Assembly: GCA_934234035.1 (NCBI GenBank)
Contig: CAKQHH010000005.1
Coordinates: 31,070 to 95,069, forward strand
Direction of reading: 5' to 3'
Length of the DNA: 64,000 bases
Source: an uncultured Clostridia bacterium
GTDB lineage: Bacteria > Bacillota > Clostridia > Peptostreptococcales > Anaerovoracaceae
The translations under genes and the position numbers were made by a program. The notes beneath the pieces are model-generated. The model was not told where the DNA came from and did no database searches. It saw nothing but the letters and a program-made list of their open reading frames with translations. Positions 55,744-63,867 of the stretch are shown piece after piece; within the stretch, counting starts at the first letter, position 1; each line of letters begins with the position of its first letter.

Positions 55744-55846
55744 TACGTATTTTCGGCGGGGAACCTCTCGGCCGGAAGACATTCTCATCAAGCAGTTCGG
55801 GTCCGATATCCTGCTTGTAAAATATCAAAACCAAAGGAGTACTATT
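55744..55846 (+). promoter_or_regulatory. structured leader of the VUT gene
   Basis: About 100 bases with two hairpins: TTTCGGC pairs with GCCGGAA around a 13-base loop (55752-55778 region), and AAGCAG with CTGCTT (55790-55816 region). The leader ends CCAAAGGAG, which is the ribosome site. Relatives of this transporter import queuosine precursors and are often under preQ1 riboswitches, but no known class was recognised here. Confidence 0.4.
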
Positions 55847-56590
55847 ATGAAAAAATGGATCAAAGGGGAACTGGAGGATTACCGAATCCTTCTTCGCAAC
55901 GTTCCCAGTCTCGTAACATCTCTTTTCGTGGTCAGCGTCATCATGATGAACCTTCTGGCCAACAAAGAGCTGTTTTCGTTTAAATACCTGGCACTGGACT
56001 GCGGTTTCGCACTGAGCTGGGTATCTTTCTTATGCATGGATATGCTGTGCAAGCGCTTCGGCGGAAAGGCGGCGGCGAAAATCGCCATTCTGGCACTGGT
56101 AATCAACCTGGGCGCCAGCCTGATTTTCAAGCTTCTGACCCTGACGCCGGGCATGTGGGGGGAATACTATTCCACCGGCAGCATGCAGGTGAACGACGCC
56201 CTGAACGCCACCATCGGCGGGGCTTGGTACGTGGTTCTGGGCAGCAGCCTGGCCATGTTCCTGTCATCCATCTGCAACGCCGGCATCAACTCGTTCCTGG
56301 GCAAAAGGCTCCGGAACACGAGCTACCGGGATTTTGCCATCCGCTCTTTCACCTCCACGATGATCGCCCAGTTCATCGACAACCTCACCTTCGCGCTGGT
56401 GGTGTCCTACCACTTCTTCGGCTGGACCCCGGTGCAGGTGTTCTTCTGCTCCCTCACCGGCGCCGTAATGGAACTGCTGTGCGAAGTGGTGTTCAGCCCG
56501 TTCGGCTATCGGGTGAGCCTGCAGTGGGAAGCGGAAAAAGTGGGCGAGCCGTACCTGCAGTATTGCCGGAAAACGGCGCAGTCCGCGTAG
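55847..56590 (+). CDS. VUT family membrane protein (YhhQ-like putative queuosine precursor transporter)
   Basis: 247-residue membrane protein with about six spans. MNLLANKELFSFKYLALDCGFALSWVSFL, the STMIAQFIDNLTFALVV segment and the PFGYRVSLQWEAE end fit the Vut_1/YhhQ family. YhhQ of E. coli imports preQ0/preQ1; substrate here not proven. ATG 55847 has AAAGGAG eight bases ahead; the longer open frame upstream runs through the promoter and is not real. Confidence 0.8.
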   Translation: MKKWIKGELEDYRILLRNVPSLVTSLFVVSVIMMNLLANKELFSFKYLALDCGFALSWVSFLCMDMLCKRFGGKAAAKIAILALVINLGASLIFKLLTLTPGMWGEYYSTGSMQVNDALNATIGGAWYVVLGSSLAMFLSSICNAGINSFLGKRLRNTSYRDFAIRSFTSTMIAQFIDNLTFALVVSYHFFGWTPVQVFFCSLTGAVMELLCEVVFSPFGYRVSLQWEAEKVGEPYLQYCRKTAQSA

Positions 56591-56626
56591 ATTGTTTTTA
56601 GGAGAATGGAATAAAAGGAGTTTGTC

Positions 56627-57283
56627 ATGGACATTCTGATTACCGGCACGTCCGACGGCATCGGGCGGGCTACGGCGGAATATTTTCTGGAGCGGGGTCA
56701 CCGGGTGGTGGGTTTTGACCGGAAACCGTCCGCCATTTGTCATCCCCATTATCGCCATGAGATTCTGGATATCTGCGATACGGATTCCTACCCGGAGGAT
56801 GTGCAGCCGGAGATTCTCGTCAACAATGCGGGAGTGCAGGACAGCGGCCGGGATATCGAAATCAACCTGATGGGGACGATTCGAATGACGGAAAAATATG
56901 CCATCGCCAACCCGCGGATTCGGGCGGTGGTGATGGTGGGATCCGCCAGCGCCCATACGGGATCGGAGTTTCCGGAGTATGCGGCCAGCAAGGGCGGACT
57001 TCTCACCTATACGAAGAACGCAGCGCTTCGGCTGGCGCCTCGGGCGGTGTGCAACAGCATCGATCCCGGCGGGGTCCTGACGGATTTGAACCGGCCGGTG
57101 ATGGAGGATCCGGAGCTTTGGGATCAAATCATGGCGCTGACGCCGCTTCGGCGCTGGGCGACGCCGGAGGAAATCGCGGAATGGATTTATTTCGTCGGGG
57201 TACGGAATCGCTTCATGACCGGGCAGAACCTGCTGATTGACGGCGGGGAGGCCGGAGACGCCCATTTTGTATGGAAGGACTAG
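56627..57283 (+). CDS. short-chain dehydrogenase/reductase
   Basis: 218-residue SDR. The cofactor motif TGTSDGIGRA, NNAG, the serine in VGSASAH and YAASK near residue 126 are all present; an Asp/Arg-Lys pair after the second strand (FDRKPS) makes the cofactor preference unclear. It is short for the family because the middle helices are trimmed. AAAGGAG precedes the ATG. The AEC transporter starts 12 bases later. Confidence 0.87.
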   Translation: MDILITGTSDGIGRATAEYFLERGHRVVGFDRKPSAICHPHYRHEILDICDTDSYPEDVQPEILVNNAGVQDSGRDIEINLMGTIRMTEKYAIANPRIRAVVMVGSASAHTGSEFPEYAASKGGLLTYTKNAALRLAPRAVCNSIDPGGVLTDLNRPVMEDPELWDQIMALTPLRRWATPEEIAEWIYFVGVRNRFMTGQNLLIDGGEAGDAHFVWKD

Positions 57284-57295
57284 AGTTTTTAACGC

Positions 57296-58243
57296 ATGCT
57301 GAATAATCTGATTTTTTGTCTTAACGCGACGGTGCCCATCTTTTTTCTGATTCTTCTGGGGATGTTTCTCCGGAAAATTCAGCTGGTGGATGATGCTTTT
57401 ACGGCACGACTCAACACGCTGGTGTTCCGGGTTTGCCTTCCGGCGCTGCTCTTTCACGACATGTACCGGACGGACTATCGGACAAACTGGAATACCGCCT
57501 ACGTGGTGTACTGCGCCCTGGCCACTCTGGCAAGCATCCTGATCTGCACCGGAATTTCCTATCTTCTGAAGGACCGGAGCGTTCAGGGGGAGTTCATCCA
57601 GACTTCTTACCGCAGCAGTGCCACCATTCTGGGCATTGCGGTGGTCCAAAATCTGTATCACAACGTGGGGATGGCGCCCTTGATGGTCATCGGCGCTGTG
57701 CCCATCTACAACATCGCGGCGGTCATCATCCTGGAGATGTATCGGCCGGACCGGGGGAAATTGGATGTGGCGCTCCTCCGCAAAACCCTCCACGGAATTC
57801 TCACCAATCCCATCATCTTATCCATTCTGTTGGGTTTTGCCTGGTCCATGCTGCGCATCCCGCTGCCGACCATCGGTGATACCACCCTGGACTACGTGGG
57901 CCGCTGCGCCACCCCGCTGGGCATCATCGCCATGGGAGCGTCCTTTCAATGGGAAAAAGCTCGGCAATCTGCCGGACCCGCGTTGATCAGTACTTTTATC
58001 AAGCTGTTCGGGCTATGCGCCCTGTTCCTGCCTTTAGGGGTTCATCTGGGGTTCCGGAAGGACCTGTTGGTGGCGGCCCTGGTGATGTGCGGTTCCTCCA
58101 GTACCATCAGCTGCTTTGTCATGGCAAAGGGCATGGGTCACAAGGGGGACCTTACCATCAGCACGGTGATGCTCACCACCCTGCTTTCCGCTTTTTCTCT
58201 CACCTTCTGGCTGTTCATCTTGAAGAGTCACGGGTGGATCTAA
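57296..58243 (+). CDS. AEC family transporter
   Basis: 315-residue permease of the auxin efflux carrier family with about ten spans in two halves; members export or take up organic acids such as malate. FLILLGMFLRKIQLVDDAFTARLN is the characteristic start. No strong ribosome site is visible in the 12 bases after the SDR gene, so translation may be coupled. With the SDR, it may handle a hydroxy or keto acid; that is inference. Confidence 0.87.
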   Translation: MLNNLIFCLNATVPIFFLILLGMFLRKIQLVDDAFTARLNTLVFRVCLPALLFHDMYRTDYRTNWNTAYVVYCALATLASILICTGISYLLKDRSVQGEFIQTSYRSSATILGIAVVQNLYHNVGMAPLMVIGAVPIYNIAAVIILEMYRPDRGKLDVALLRKTLHGILTNPIILSILLGFAWSMLRIPLPTIGDTTLDYVGRCATPLGIIAMGASFQWEKARQSAGPALISTFIKLFGLCALFLPLGVHLGFRKDLLVAALVMCGSSSTISCFVMAKGMGHKGDLTISTVMLTTLLSAFSLTFWLFILKSHGWI

Positions 58244-58281
58244 GTTTCGAAAAATTAACGCTACATCTTCTGGGGGTATAA

Positions 58282-60384
58282 ATGAAAAAAAGAACTGCAA
58301 TCCTTATCCTTACGCTGATCACGATATTCTGCTTCGTGCCGATGTCCGCGTCTGCCGCAGACTCCACCGTCATCCGCGTATCGAACCAAAATGAATTCGA
58401 GGAAGCGATTGCTCGGGTTAACAAGGATTCCGACAGCGAATATACCATAGAGCTGACCGCCGATTTTTCGATTACCGGCTTTTCCATCAACTCACCTCAC
58501 AAAGCGACCATTCTTGGAAGCGGCCATACGCTGACAATGGCTGTGGGCGGTTCCGTCAGCGTGAGCAAGGGGGCGAAATTGACGTTGGGTGCGGCGAACG
58601 GCAACGTCCTGAATATCCGCAGCACCGAGAACACGAACGATGCGCCGGGCATGCTGAATATTGAGGGAACTTGCAATATGTACTCCGGCGTGACGCTTTC
58701 GGGCAGAGTGGGTAATAACTACTTCGGCGGCGGCGTTACCGTTTCCGGCGGCACCTTCCACATGTACGGCGGAACCATTGAAAAATGCGGCATTAAGGGC
58801 GGCTCCGTTTGCTACGGCGGCGGTGTAGCGGTGGTCTACGGCGGTCAGTTTATTATGGACAACGGAACGATTAAAGAATGTTATGCAGCATCCGATTATG
58901 TGGATTATTTCGATCCCACCAGATGCTTTACGGCCATGGGCGGCGGAGTATTCGTCTCCGGCGGATCTTCTTTTGTCATGAACGGAGGATCTGTCTCAAA
59001 CAATTCTGCCACCAATATGGGCGGCGGAGTTGCCGTTGCGGCTTCCTATGAAGAGATTTCCGGCGGCCTCGGAAATCTAAAAAGTTCCGTCGAAATCCTG
59101 GGCGGAAAAGTGGATGAGAACCGAGCAAAGAAAGGCGCCGGCCTCTTTGCATCCGGTTATTACTATGCGTTTGCGGATGCGATTTGCGCCGATACCCCTG
59201 CCGCAGGAGCCACGGAAAATCCGGGACTGCATGTTAAAGATACCCAAATATTGAACAACACCGCCACCGACACCGACGAGGGGCGAGGCGGCGGCGTTCT
59301 GGTGGTCGCGCTGAAGTCGCCGGCAACAGCTTCCCTCGAAAACACGACGGTTAAGGGGAACAAGGCGGTGACCGGGGCCGGAATTGCATCTTATGAATCC
59401 TGGACGAATCTGAGCATCCGCGGGTGCACCGTCACCGAGAACACCGCGCAAAAATACGGCGGCGGCTTTTCTGTAGAGAGCAATACGGGCGGCGGAAAAA
59501 CGACAATCACCGAAACGGTCTTGTGCAACAACATTGCCGATACCGCCGGATCCGATGTATATCTCAAAAAGTCTCCGCTGGTGCTGCCATCCGCTCCCGG
59601 CATGAATTCCATCTATCTCGGAGCGCCGGAAGATGTTCGCAATCAGAAGATTGACGGCTGGTATGAAGATAAAACAAATTCTCGGTACACCGAACAGACG
59701 AAAGAGTCGCATAAGGAATATACGGACTACGCCAATATCGACGGCTCCGAAGAGGTGGCTCTGATTGCCGCCGCAAATCCGTCCCTGGTAAAGATTAAGT
59801 TCACCAACGAAGACGGCTCCCAGGTGTATAAAGAATCATTCTACCCACTGGGCACCGCCGCAAAAGATATCATCTTGCCGGACGCCTCAAAGGAATCGGA
59901 CGAAAAATACGATTATATTTTCAAGGGGTGGAGTCCGGCCATCAAAGATGCCACGGAGGATACGGTGTACACTGCCGTGTTTGAAAAGGTATTTAAACAG
60001 TTTAAAGTTCAATACGAATTTAAAAGTCTTACCACCGACAAGGAACTGCCGGAAGAGGTGACGGCTCTTCTGCCGAAGGATCCCGCCGGCTACGGGCGGG
60101 ACACCGACATCAAGGCGATTGCGCCGACCAAAACCCAGGTAAAGGTGGACGGCGGTACGTGGAATTTCAAGGGCTTTGACAAGGACACGTTGAAAGCCAC
60201 GATGGAAAATGCCGACGACTCCGGAAACGTGAAGTTCACCGGCTCCTGGGAATTTACTCCAAAAGATCCGGACCCGCTGCCATCCACCGGCGGCATGGGA
60301 ACGCACCTCTTCATCATTGGGGGCGCAGCACTCATGGCCGCTGCGGCAATTGCGCTTGTGAAGAACTCTAAGAAAGCCAAATAA
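58282..60384 (+). CDS. LPxTG-anchored beta-helix surface protein
   Basis: 700 residues. Signal peptide (KKRTAILILTLITIFCFVPMSASA), then a glycine-rich right-handed beta-helix from about residue 60 to 440, seen as repeated turns such as GGGVTVSGGTFHMYGGTIEKC and GGGVFVSGGSSFVMNGGSV. Two small beta domains follow (VKIKFTNEDGSQVYKESFYP to FKGWSPAIKD, an InlB-repeat-like pattern, then FKVQYEFKSL to GTWNFKGFDKD). The C-terminus has the sortase motif LPSTGG, a membrane span and KNSKKAK. Likely an adhesin or carbohydrate-binding wall protein. GGGGG five bases before the ATG. Confidence 0.88.
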   Translation: MKKRTAILILTLITIFCFVPMSASAADSTVIRVSNQNEFEEAIARVNKDSDSEYTIELTADFSITGFSINSPHKATILGSGHTLTMAVGGSVSVSKGAKLTLGAANGNVLNIRSTENTNDAPGMLNIEGTCNMYSGVTLSGRVGNNYFGGGVTVSGGTFHMYGGTIEKCGIKGGSVCYGGGVAVVYGGQFIMDNGTIKECYAASDYVDYFDPTRCFTAMGGGVFVSGGSSFVMNGGSVSNNSATNMGGGVAVAASYEEISGGLGNLKSSVEILGGKVDENRAKKGAGLFASGYYYAFADAICADTPAAGATENPGLHVKDTQILNNTATDTDEGRGGGVLVVALKSPATASLENTTVKGNKAVTGAGIASYESWTNLSIRGCTVTENTAQKYGGGFSVESNTGGGKTTITETVLCNNIADTAGSDVYLKKSPLVLPSAPGMNSIYLGAPEDVRNQKIDGWYEDKTNSRYTEQTKESHKEYTDYANIDGSEEVALIAAANPSLVKIKFTNEDGSQVYKESFYPLGTAAKDIILPDASKESDEKYDYIFKGWSPAIKDATEDTVYTAVFEKVFKQFKVQYEFKSLTTDKELPEEVTALLPKDPAGYGRDTDIKAIAPTKTQVKVDGGTWNFKGFDKDTLKATMENADDSGNVKFTGSWEFTPKDPDPLPSTGGMGTHLFIIGGAALMAAAAIALVKNSKKAK

Positions 60385-60400
60385 CATGTAGCGGAATAGG

Positions 60401-60461
60401 AACCTGCACCGATCCGCAATCTCATCGTCACGCGGAGATTGCGAATCGGTGCAGGTTTTTT
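60401..60461 (+). terminator. long-stem terminator after the surface protein gene
   Basis: AACCTGCACCGAT and ATCGGTGCAGGTT pair, and the stem continues through CGCAATCTC/GAGATTGCG with one mismatch, followed by TTTTTT. One of the strongest terminators in the window. Confidence 0.9.
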
Positions 60462-60500
60462 CGCTGCGCGGTCCGGAAGGGCCGGCGCCGACAGGCCTCG

Positions 60501-61190
60501 CGGGTCCGGCGACGTGGTGCCCCGCGACGAAAGATCAAGGCCTTGCCGGGTATGACGCACCACGTCCATCCGGACGAAGACCCTTTCGGATCCGGCGACG
60601 TGGTGCCCCGCGACGAAGAATCAAGGCTTTGCCGGCTGTGACGCACCACGTCCATCCAGACGAAGACCCTTCCGGGTCCAACGACGTGGTGCCCCGCGAC
60701 GAAGAATCAAGGCTTTGCCGGCTGTGACGCACCACGTCCATCCGGACGAAGACCCTTTCGGGTCTGGCGACGTGGTGCCCCGAGACGAAGAATCAAGGCT
60801 TTGCCGGCTGTGACGCACCACGTCCATCCGGACGAAGACCCTTCCGGGTCCAACGACGTGGTGCCCCGTGACGAAGAATCAAGGCTTTGCCGGCTGTGAC
60901 GCACCACGTCCATTCGGACGAAGACCCTTTCGGGCCCGGCGACGTGGTGCCCCGCGACGAAAGATCAAGGCTTTGCCGGGTGTGACGCACCACGTCCATC
61001 CGGACGAAGACCCTTCCGGGTCCGGCGACGTGGTGCCCCGCGACGAAGAATCAAGGCTTTGCCGGCTGTGACGCACCACGTCCATCCGGACGAAGACCCT
61101 TCCGGGTCCGGCGACGTGGTGCCCCGTGACGAAGAATCAAGGCTTTGCCGGCTGTGACGCACCACGTCCATCCGGACGAAAACCCTTTCA
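60501..61190. repeat. tandem array of eight 86-bp repeats with internal inverted arms
   Basis: Units start (counting from GACGTGGTGC) at 60511, 60597, 60683, 60769, 60855, 60941, 61027 and 61113, exactly 86 bases apart. Within a unit GACGTGGTGC and GCACCACGTC are perfect inverted arms 36 bases apart, enclosing the core GGCTTTGCCGGCTG. A second small hairpin GACCC-TTCC-GGGTC follows. Copies differ at only a few positions. Since 86 is not a multiple of three and the frames have no gene features, the array is not protein coding. It fills most of the 1.1-kb gap between the surface protein and the GTPase genes. Confidence 0.9.
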
Positions 61191-61328
61191 TATTTTCCTA
61201 AGAAAAAGAATTGACGACAGGCCCTTGGCTTGGGTGAATTGAAAAAGTAAGTTCCAGTTCAGCAAAAAAGCTTTCCGCTTTGCAAAAGTAAATTCTGGTG
61301 TGGGGGCTAAAATTAGAGTCGCTTCCGA

Positions 61329-61379
61329 AAAACAGCGGTGCACCGAAGGGCATTTTGCCCCGCAGCACACCGCTGTTTT
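61329..61379. terminator. bidirectional terminator after the CobW operon
   Basis: AAAACAGCGGTG and CACCGCTGTTTT form a perfect 12-bp stem; an inner GGGCA-TTT-TGCCC hairpin fills the middle. On the minus strand it ends the two-gene GTPase operon. Between the repeat array and this element (61191-61328) nothing is recognised. Confidence 0.75.
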
Positions 61380-61509
61380 AATCTTCTTATTTTTTTCTTA
61401 TTTTCTCAAATGCTGCCGGAACGGCCTCAACAGAACGGCGACGCCGTCCTAGTTTTTTCTGTCAGCACCGCCGGACACCCTCATTGAGTCCACAGCGCAT
61501 CCTGTTTTT

Positions 61510-62484
61510 CTAGAACGTGGCCACCTCCGGATCCGCCGGCGCACATGCTTTTACCGACTTGGCGTAGAGCACCGGGCCCTTCTCGCCGTAGGCTTCCTCG
61601 TATTCCACCCGGACTTTGGCGGTGATTTCCACCCAATCGCCGGTTTTGAACTCGTCCGCGTTGGCGTAAATGCACATCAGTCCGGCGAACTGGATATCCT
61701 CCACGCAACAGGTCATCACGTGACGACCGAAGGCGAAACGCCCCTTCGTGCTCAAATCCTCCGCCATAGCCACGCGACCCTTCAATGTCAGGGTTTTGCC
61801 CTCGTAATCGTCCTCGTTCTCGTTGATATCCCGGTACCACTCCGCGTAATCATCATCGGAAATGGTGATTTTGGACTGGGTCTTGTCGAAGGGCAGCGGG
61901 TCCTCAATATCATCCGGCTCCACATCGTACGGACCGTACTCGTAGAGAATCTGAGATCTCCGGTTCGCCACCCGCACCTCCTTGTGGAACGGCATTTTGT
62001 CAAACCCCTTGGTGCAGCGGTTGAACACCACCAGCTCCGCGGTCTGCATTTTGTCGAAGCACAGCTGCCGCATGTTCTGGTTGTACATCAGGAACGTGGT
62101 GGCGTCCACGAACAGCATCTCCTGCGCCACAATCCAGTTGGGCGGCAGGTTGGCGAACAGGGACTGAAGCATCCACATGCCGTTGTACTCCACCAAAATC
62201 CGGTCGAATCGGTATTTGCTCTCCATCTTCTGCAGCGCCATGCGGGTCAAATCCGCCTCGTCATCGATGTATTCCACGAAAACGTTTTCCGGGCCGGCGA
62301 AAGCGCTGATGTCGTATTCCACCTCGCCCTCTTCGCAAACCAAGAGCAGCGTCGGCACCTCCGGATCGAAGTCCGGGCTGTTCAGTGTATCTTGAATAAA
62401 AGTAGTTTTACCGCCGCCCAGGAATCCGGTAAAAAGATATACCGGCAGTTCTCGGGCTTGACGATCTTCCAATCTTACTGCCAT
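61510..62484 (-). CDS. CobW-like GTPase fused to a DUF1980/TIGR03943-like domain
   Basis: 324 residues. Residues 15-220 are a G3E (COG0523) GTPase with Walker A TGFLGGGKTTFIQD, but the CxCC metal motif is missing and the usual EPSG and NKxD boxes are altered (LVEYNGMW, VVFNRCTKG). From about residue 225, KTLTLKGRVAMAED, FGRHVMTCCVEDIQ and GDWVEITAKVRVEYEE match the C-terminal OB-like domain of the YcgQ/TIGR03943 family, remembered for a conserved MSCC-like motif, here MTCC. Zinc-related function is inferred from the next gene. Lies 15 bases after it in the same operon. Confidence 0.75.
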   Translation of the reverse strand: MAVRLEDRQARELPVYLFTGFLGGGKTTFIQDTLNSPDFDPEVPTLLLVCEEGEVEYDISAFAGPENVFVEYIDDEADLTRMALQKMESKYRFDRILVEYNGMWMLQSLFANLPPNWIVAQEMLFVDATTFLMYNQNMRQLCFDKMQTAELVVFNRCTKGFDKMPFHKEVRVANRRSQILYEYGPYDVEPDDIEDPLPFDKTQSKITISDDDYAEWYRDINENEDDYEGKTLTLKGRVAMAEDLSTKGRFAFGRHVMTCCVEDIQFAGLMCIYANADEFKTGDWVEITAKVRVEYEEAYGEKGPVLYAKSVKACAPADPEVATF

Positions 62485-62499
62485 AATTCTCCCCTGCTA

Positions 62500-63651
62500 T
62501 TATAATCCGAACAATTCCTTGATGTGATCCTGTGCCAGACCCACGCCGATGACGCAAATCATGCCGGTGGCTTCCGGCTCACCCTCACGCACTTCCGGCT
62601 CGCCCGGAACGTAATCAAACTGGTACCACTTTCCGTCGGTGCCCTCCAGGATACCCTTGGAACGGAGCACCTGTCCGCATTTTTCTTCGTTCTGGATGGC
62701 TTCCAGAGCAGCTTCAATCTGCTCTCTGCTGTATTTGTGAGCGGTGGTAACACCGAATTCATCGAACACTTCGTCCGCATCGTGGCCGTGGTGGTGATGA
62801 TGGTGGTGGTGACCGCATCCGCACTCATGGTCATGGTGGTGCTCATGCTCATCATGGTCGTGGTCGTGATGATGCTCGTGATGGCCGCAGCAGCCGTGTT
62901 CCTCATGGTCGTGGTCCTCGTGGTCATGGTGGTGCTCGCAGCCGCACTCGTGGTCGTGCTCATCATGGTCGTGCTCGTGATGATGGTGTTCCGCCTCGTG
63001 CTCTGCCTGCTCCCGATGCGCTTCCTCTCTCAGATGATCCAGCTCTGCGGACAAAGTCTTCTTCTGCTCCATGGTCTCCAGAATCTTCTTGCCGCTGATT
63101 TCCTTCCAATCCGTGGTCACAATGGACGCCTCGGTATTGTGCTCTCTCAGCAGACCGATGACCTGATCGATTTTCTCCTGGCTCAGCCCCTGTACGTGGC
63201 TCAGGATAATGGAGCTGGCGTGCTCCACCTGGTTCACGTAGAATTCGCCAAAGTTCTTCAGATACATCTTCGCCTTCTTAGCATCTACCACGGTGGTGAA
63301 GCCGTTCAGCTGAATCTCATCATTCTCCAGATCCTGAACGGCGATGATAACATCGGAAAGCTTGCCCACGCCGGACGGCTCGATGAGAATCCGGTCCGGA
63401 TGGTACTGCTCGATGACCTCGTTCAGTGCCTTTCCGAAATCCCCTACCAATGTGCAGCAAATGCATCCGGCATTCATCTGGTTAATCTGAATTCCGGTAT
63501 TCTTCAGGAATCCTTTATCCACACCGATCTCTCCAAATTCGTTCTCGATCAGAACGATTTTCTCGTCCCCATAAGCTTCCTCAATCAGCTTCCGAATCAG
63601 CGTCGTCTTTCCGGCTCCCAGGAATCCGGAAAAAATATCTACTTTCGTCAT
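62500..63651 (-). CDS. CobW/COG0523 GTPase with histidine-rich metal-binding insert
   Basis: 383 residues. The G3E GTPase domain has Walker A GFLGAGKTTLIRK, the metal motif GCICC at about residue 63, LIEPSGVGK and a CobW C-terminal domain (YQFDYVPGEPEVREG). Between them, residues about 215-300, lies a run of His, Asp, Glu and Cys (blocks such as HHHHEHDHDEHDHECGC) with well over 30 histidines. Such proteins act as zinc chaperones or stores (ZNG1/YeiR group); nickel or cobalt cannot be excluded. No Zur box was recognised upstream. Confidence 0.88.
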   Translation of the reverse strand: MTKVDIFSGFLGAGKTTLIRKLIEEAYGDEKIVLIENEFGEIGVDKGFLKNTGIQINQMNAGCICCTLVGDFGKALNEVIEQYHPDRILIEPSGVGKLSDVIIAVQDLENDEIQLNGFTTVVDAKKAKMYLKNFGEFYVNQVEHASSIILSHVQGLSQEKIDQVIGLLREHNTEASIVTTDWKEISGKKILETMEQKKTLSAELDHLREEAHREQAEHEAEHHHHEHDHDEHDHECGCEHHHDHEDHDHEEHGCCGHHEHHHDHDHDEHEHHHDHECGCGHHHHHHHHGHDADEVFDEFGVTTAHKYSREQIEAALEAIQNEEKCGQVLRSKGILEGTDGKWYQFDYVPGEPEVREGEPEATGMICVIGVGLAQDHIKELFGL

Positions 63652-63867
63652 TTCTATCCCTTCTTTCTTATATATCTCAAACCCGAAGGTTTTGGTTCAA
63701 CGTATTTAATTTTATCAGAGTCCTATCACTCGTTCAAGGAAGTGGATGGGAATTCCTGTGTTTTTTGCTTCACACAATTCGGCTGCAGGTCCGGGAAAGG
63801 CGCCGAGGTTGGCGTGGCCCGACGGTGGAATACGGAGTTGATGGAGGGCGACGCCAACATGGCCGGT

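Noticed and set aside
55004-55846. Long upstream extension of the VUT transporter frame
   Set aside because: It is antisense to the hydroxyacid dehydrogenase gene and passes through the divergent promoter region.
60535-61171. Series of overlapping 68-codon open frames across the repeat array
   Set aside because: They recur every 86 bases in shifting frames because the repeat unit is not a multiple of three; no ribosome sites or protein features support them.
60501-61190. CRISPR array
   Set aside because: The whole 86-bp unit is repeated with no unique spacers, and no cas genes are in the window.
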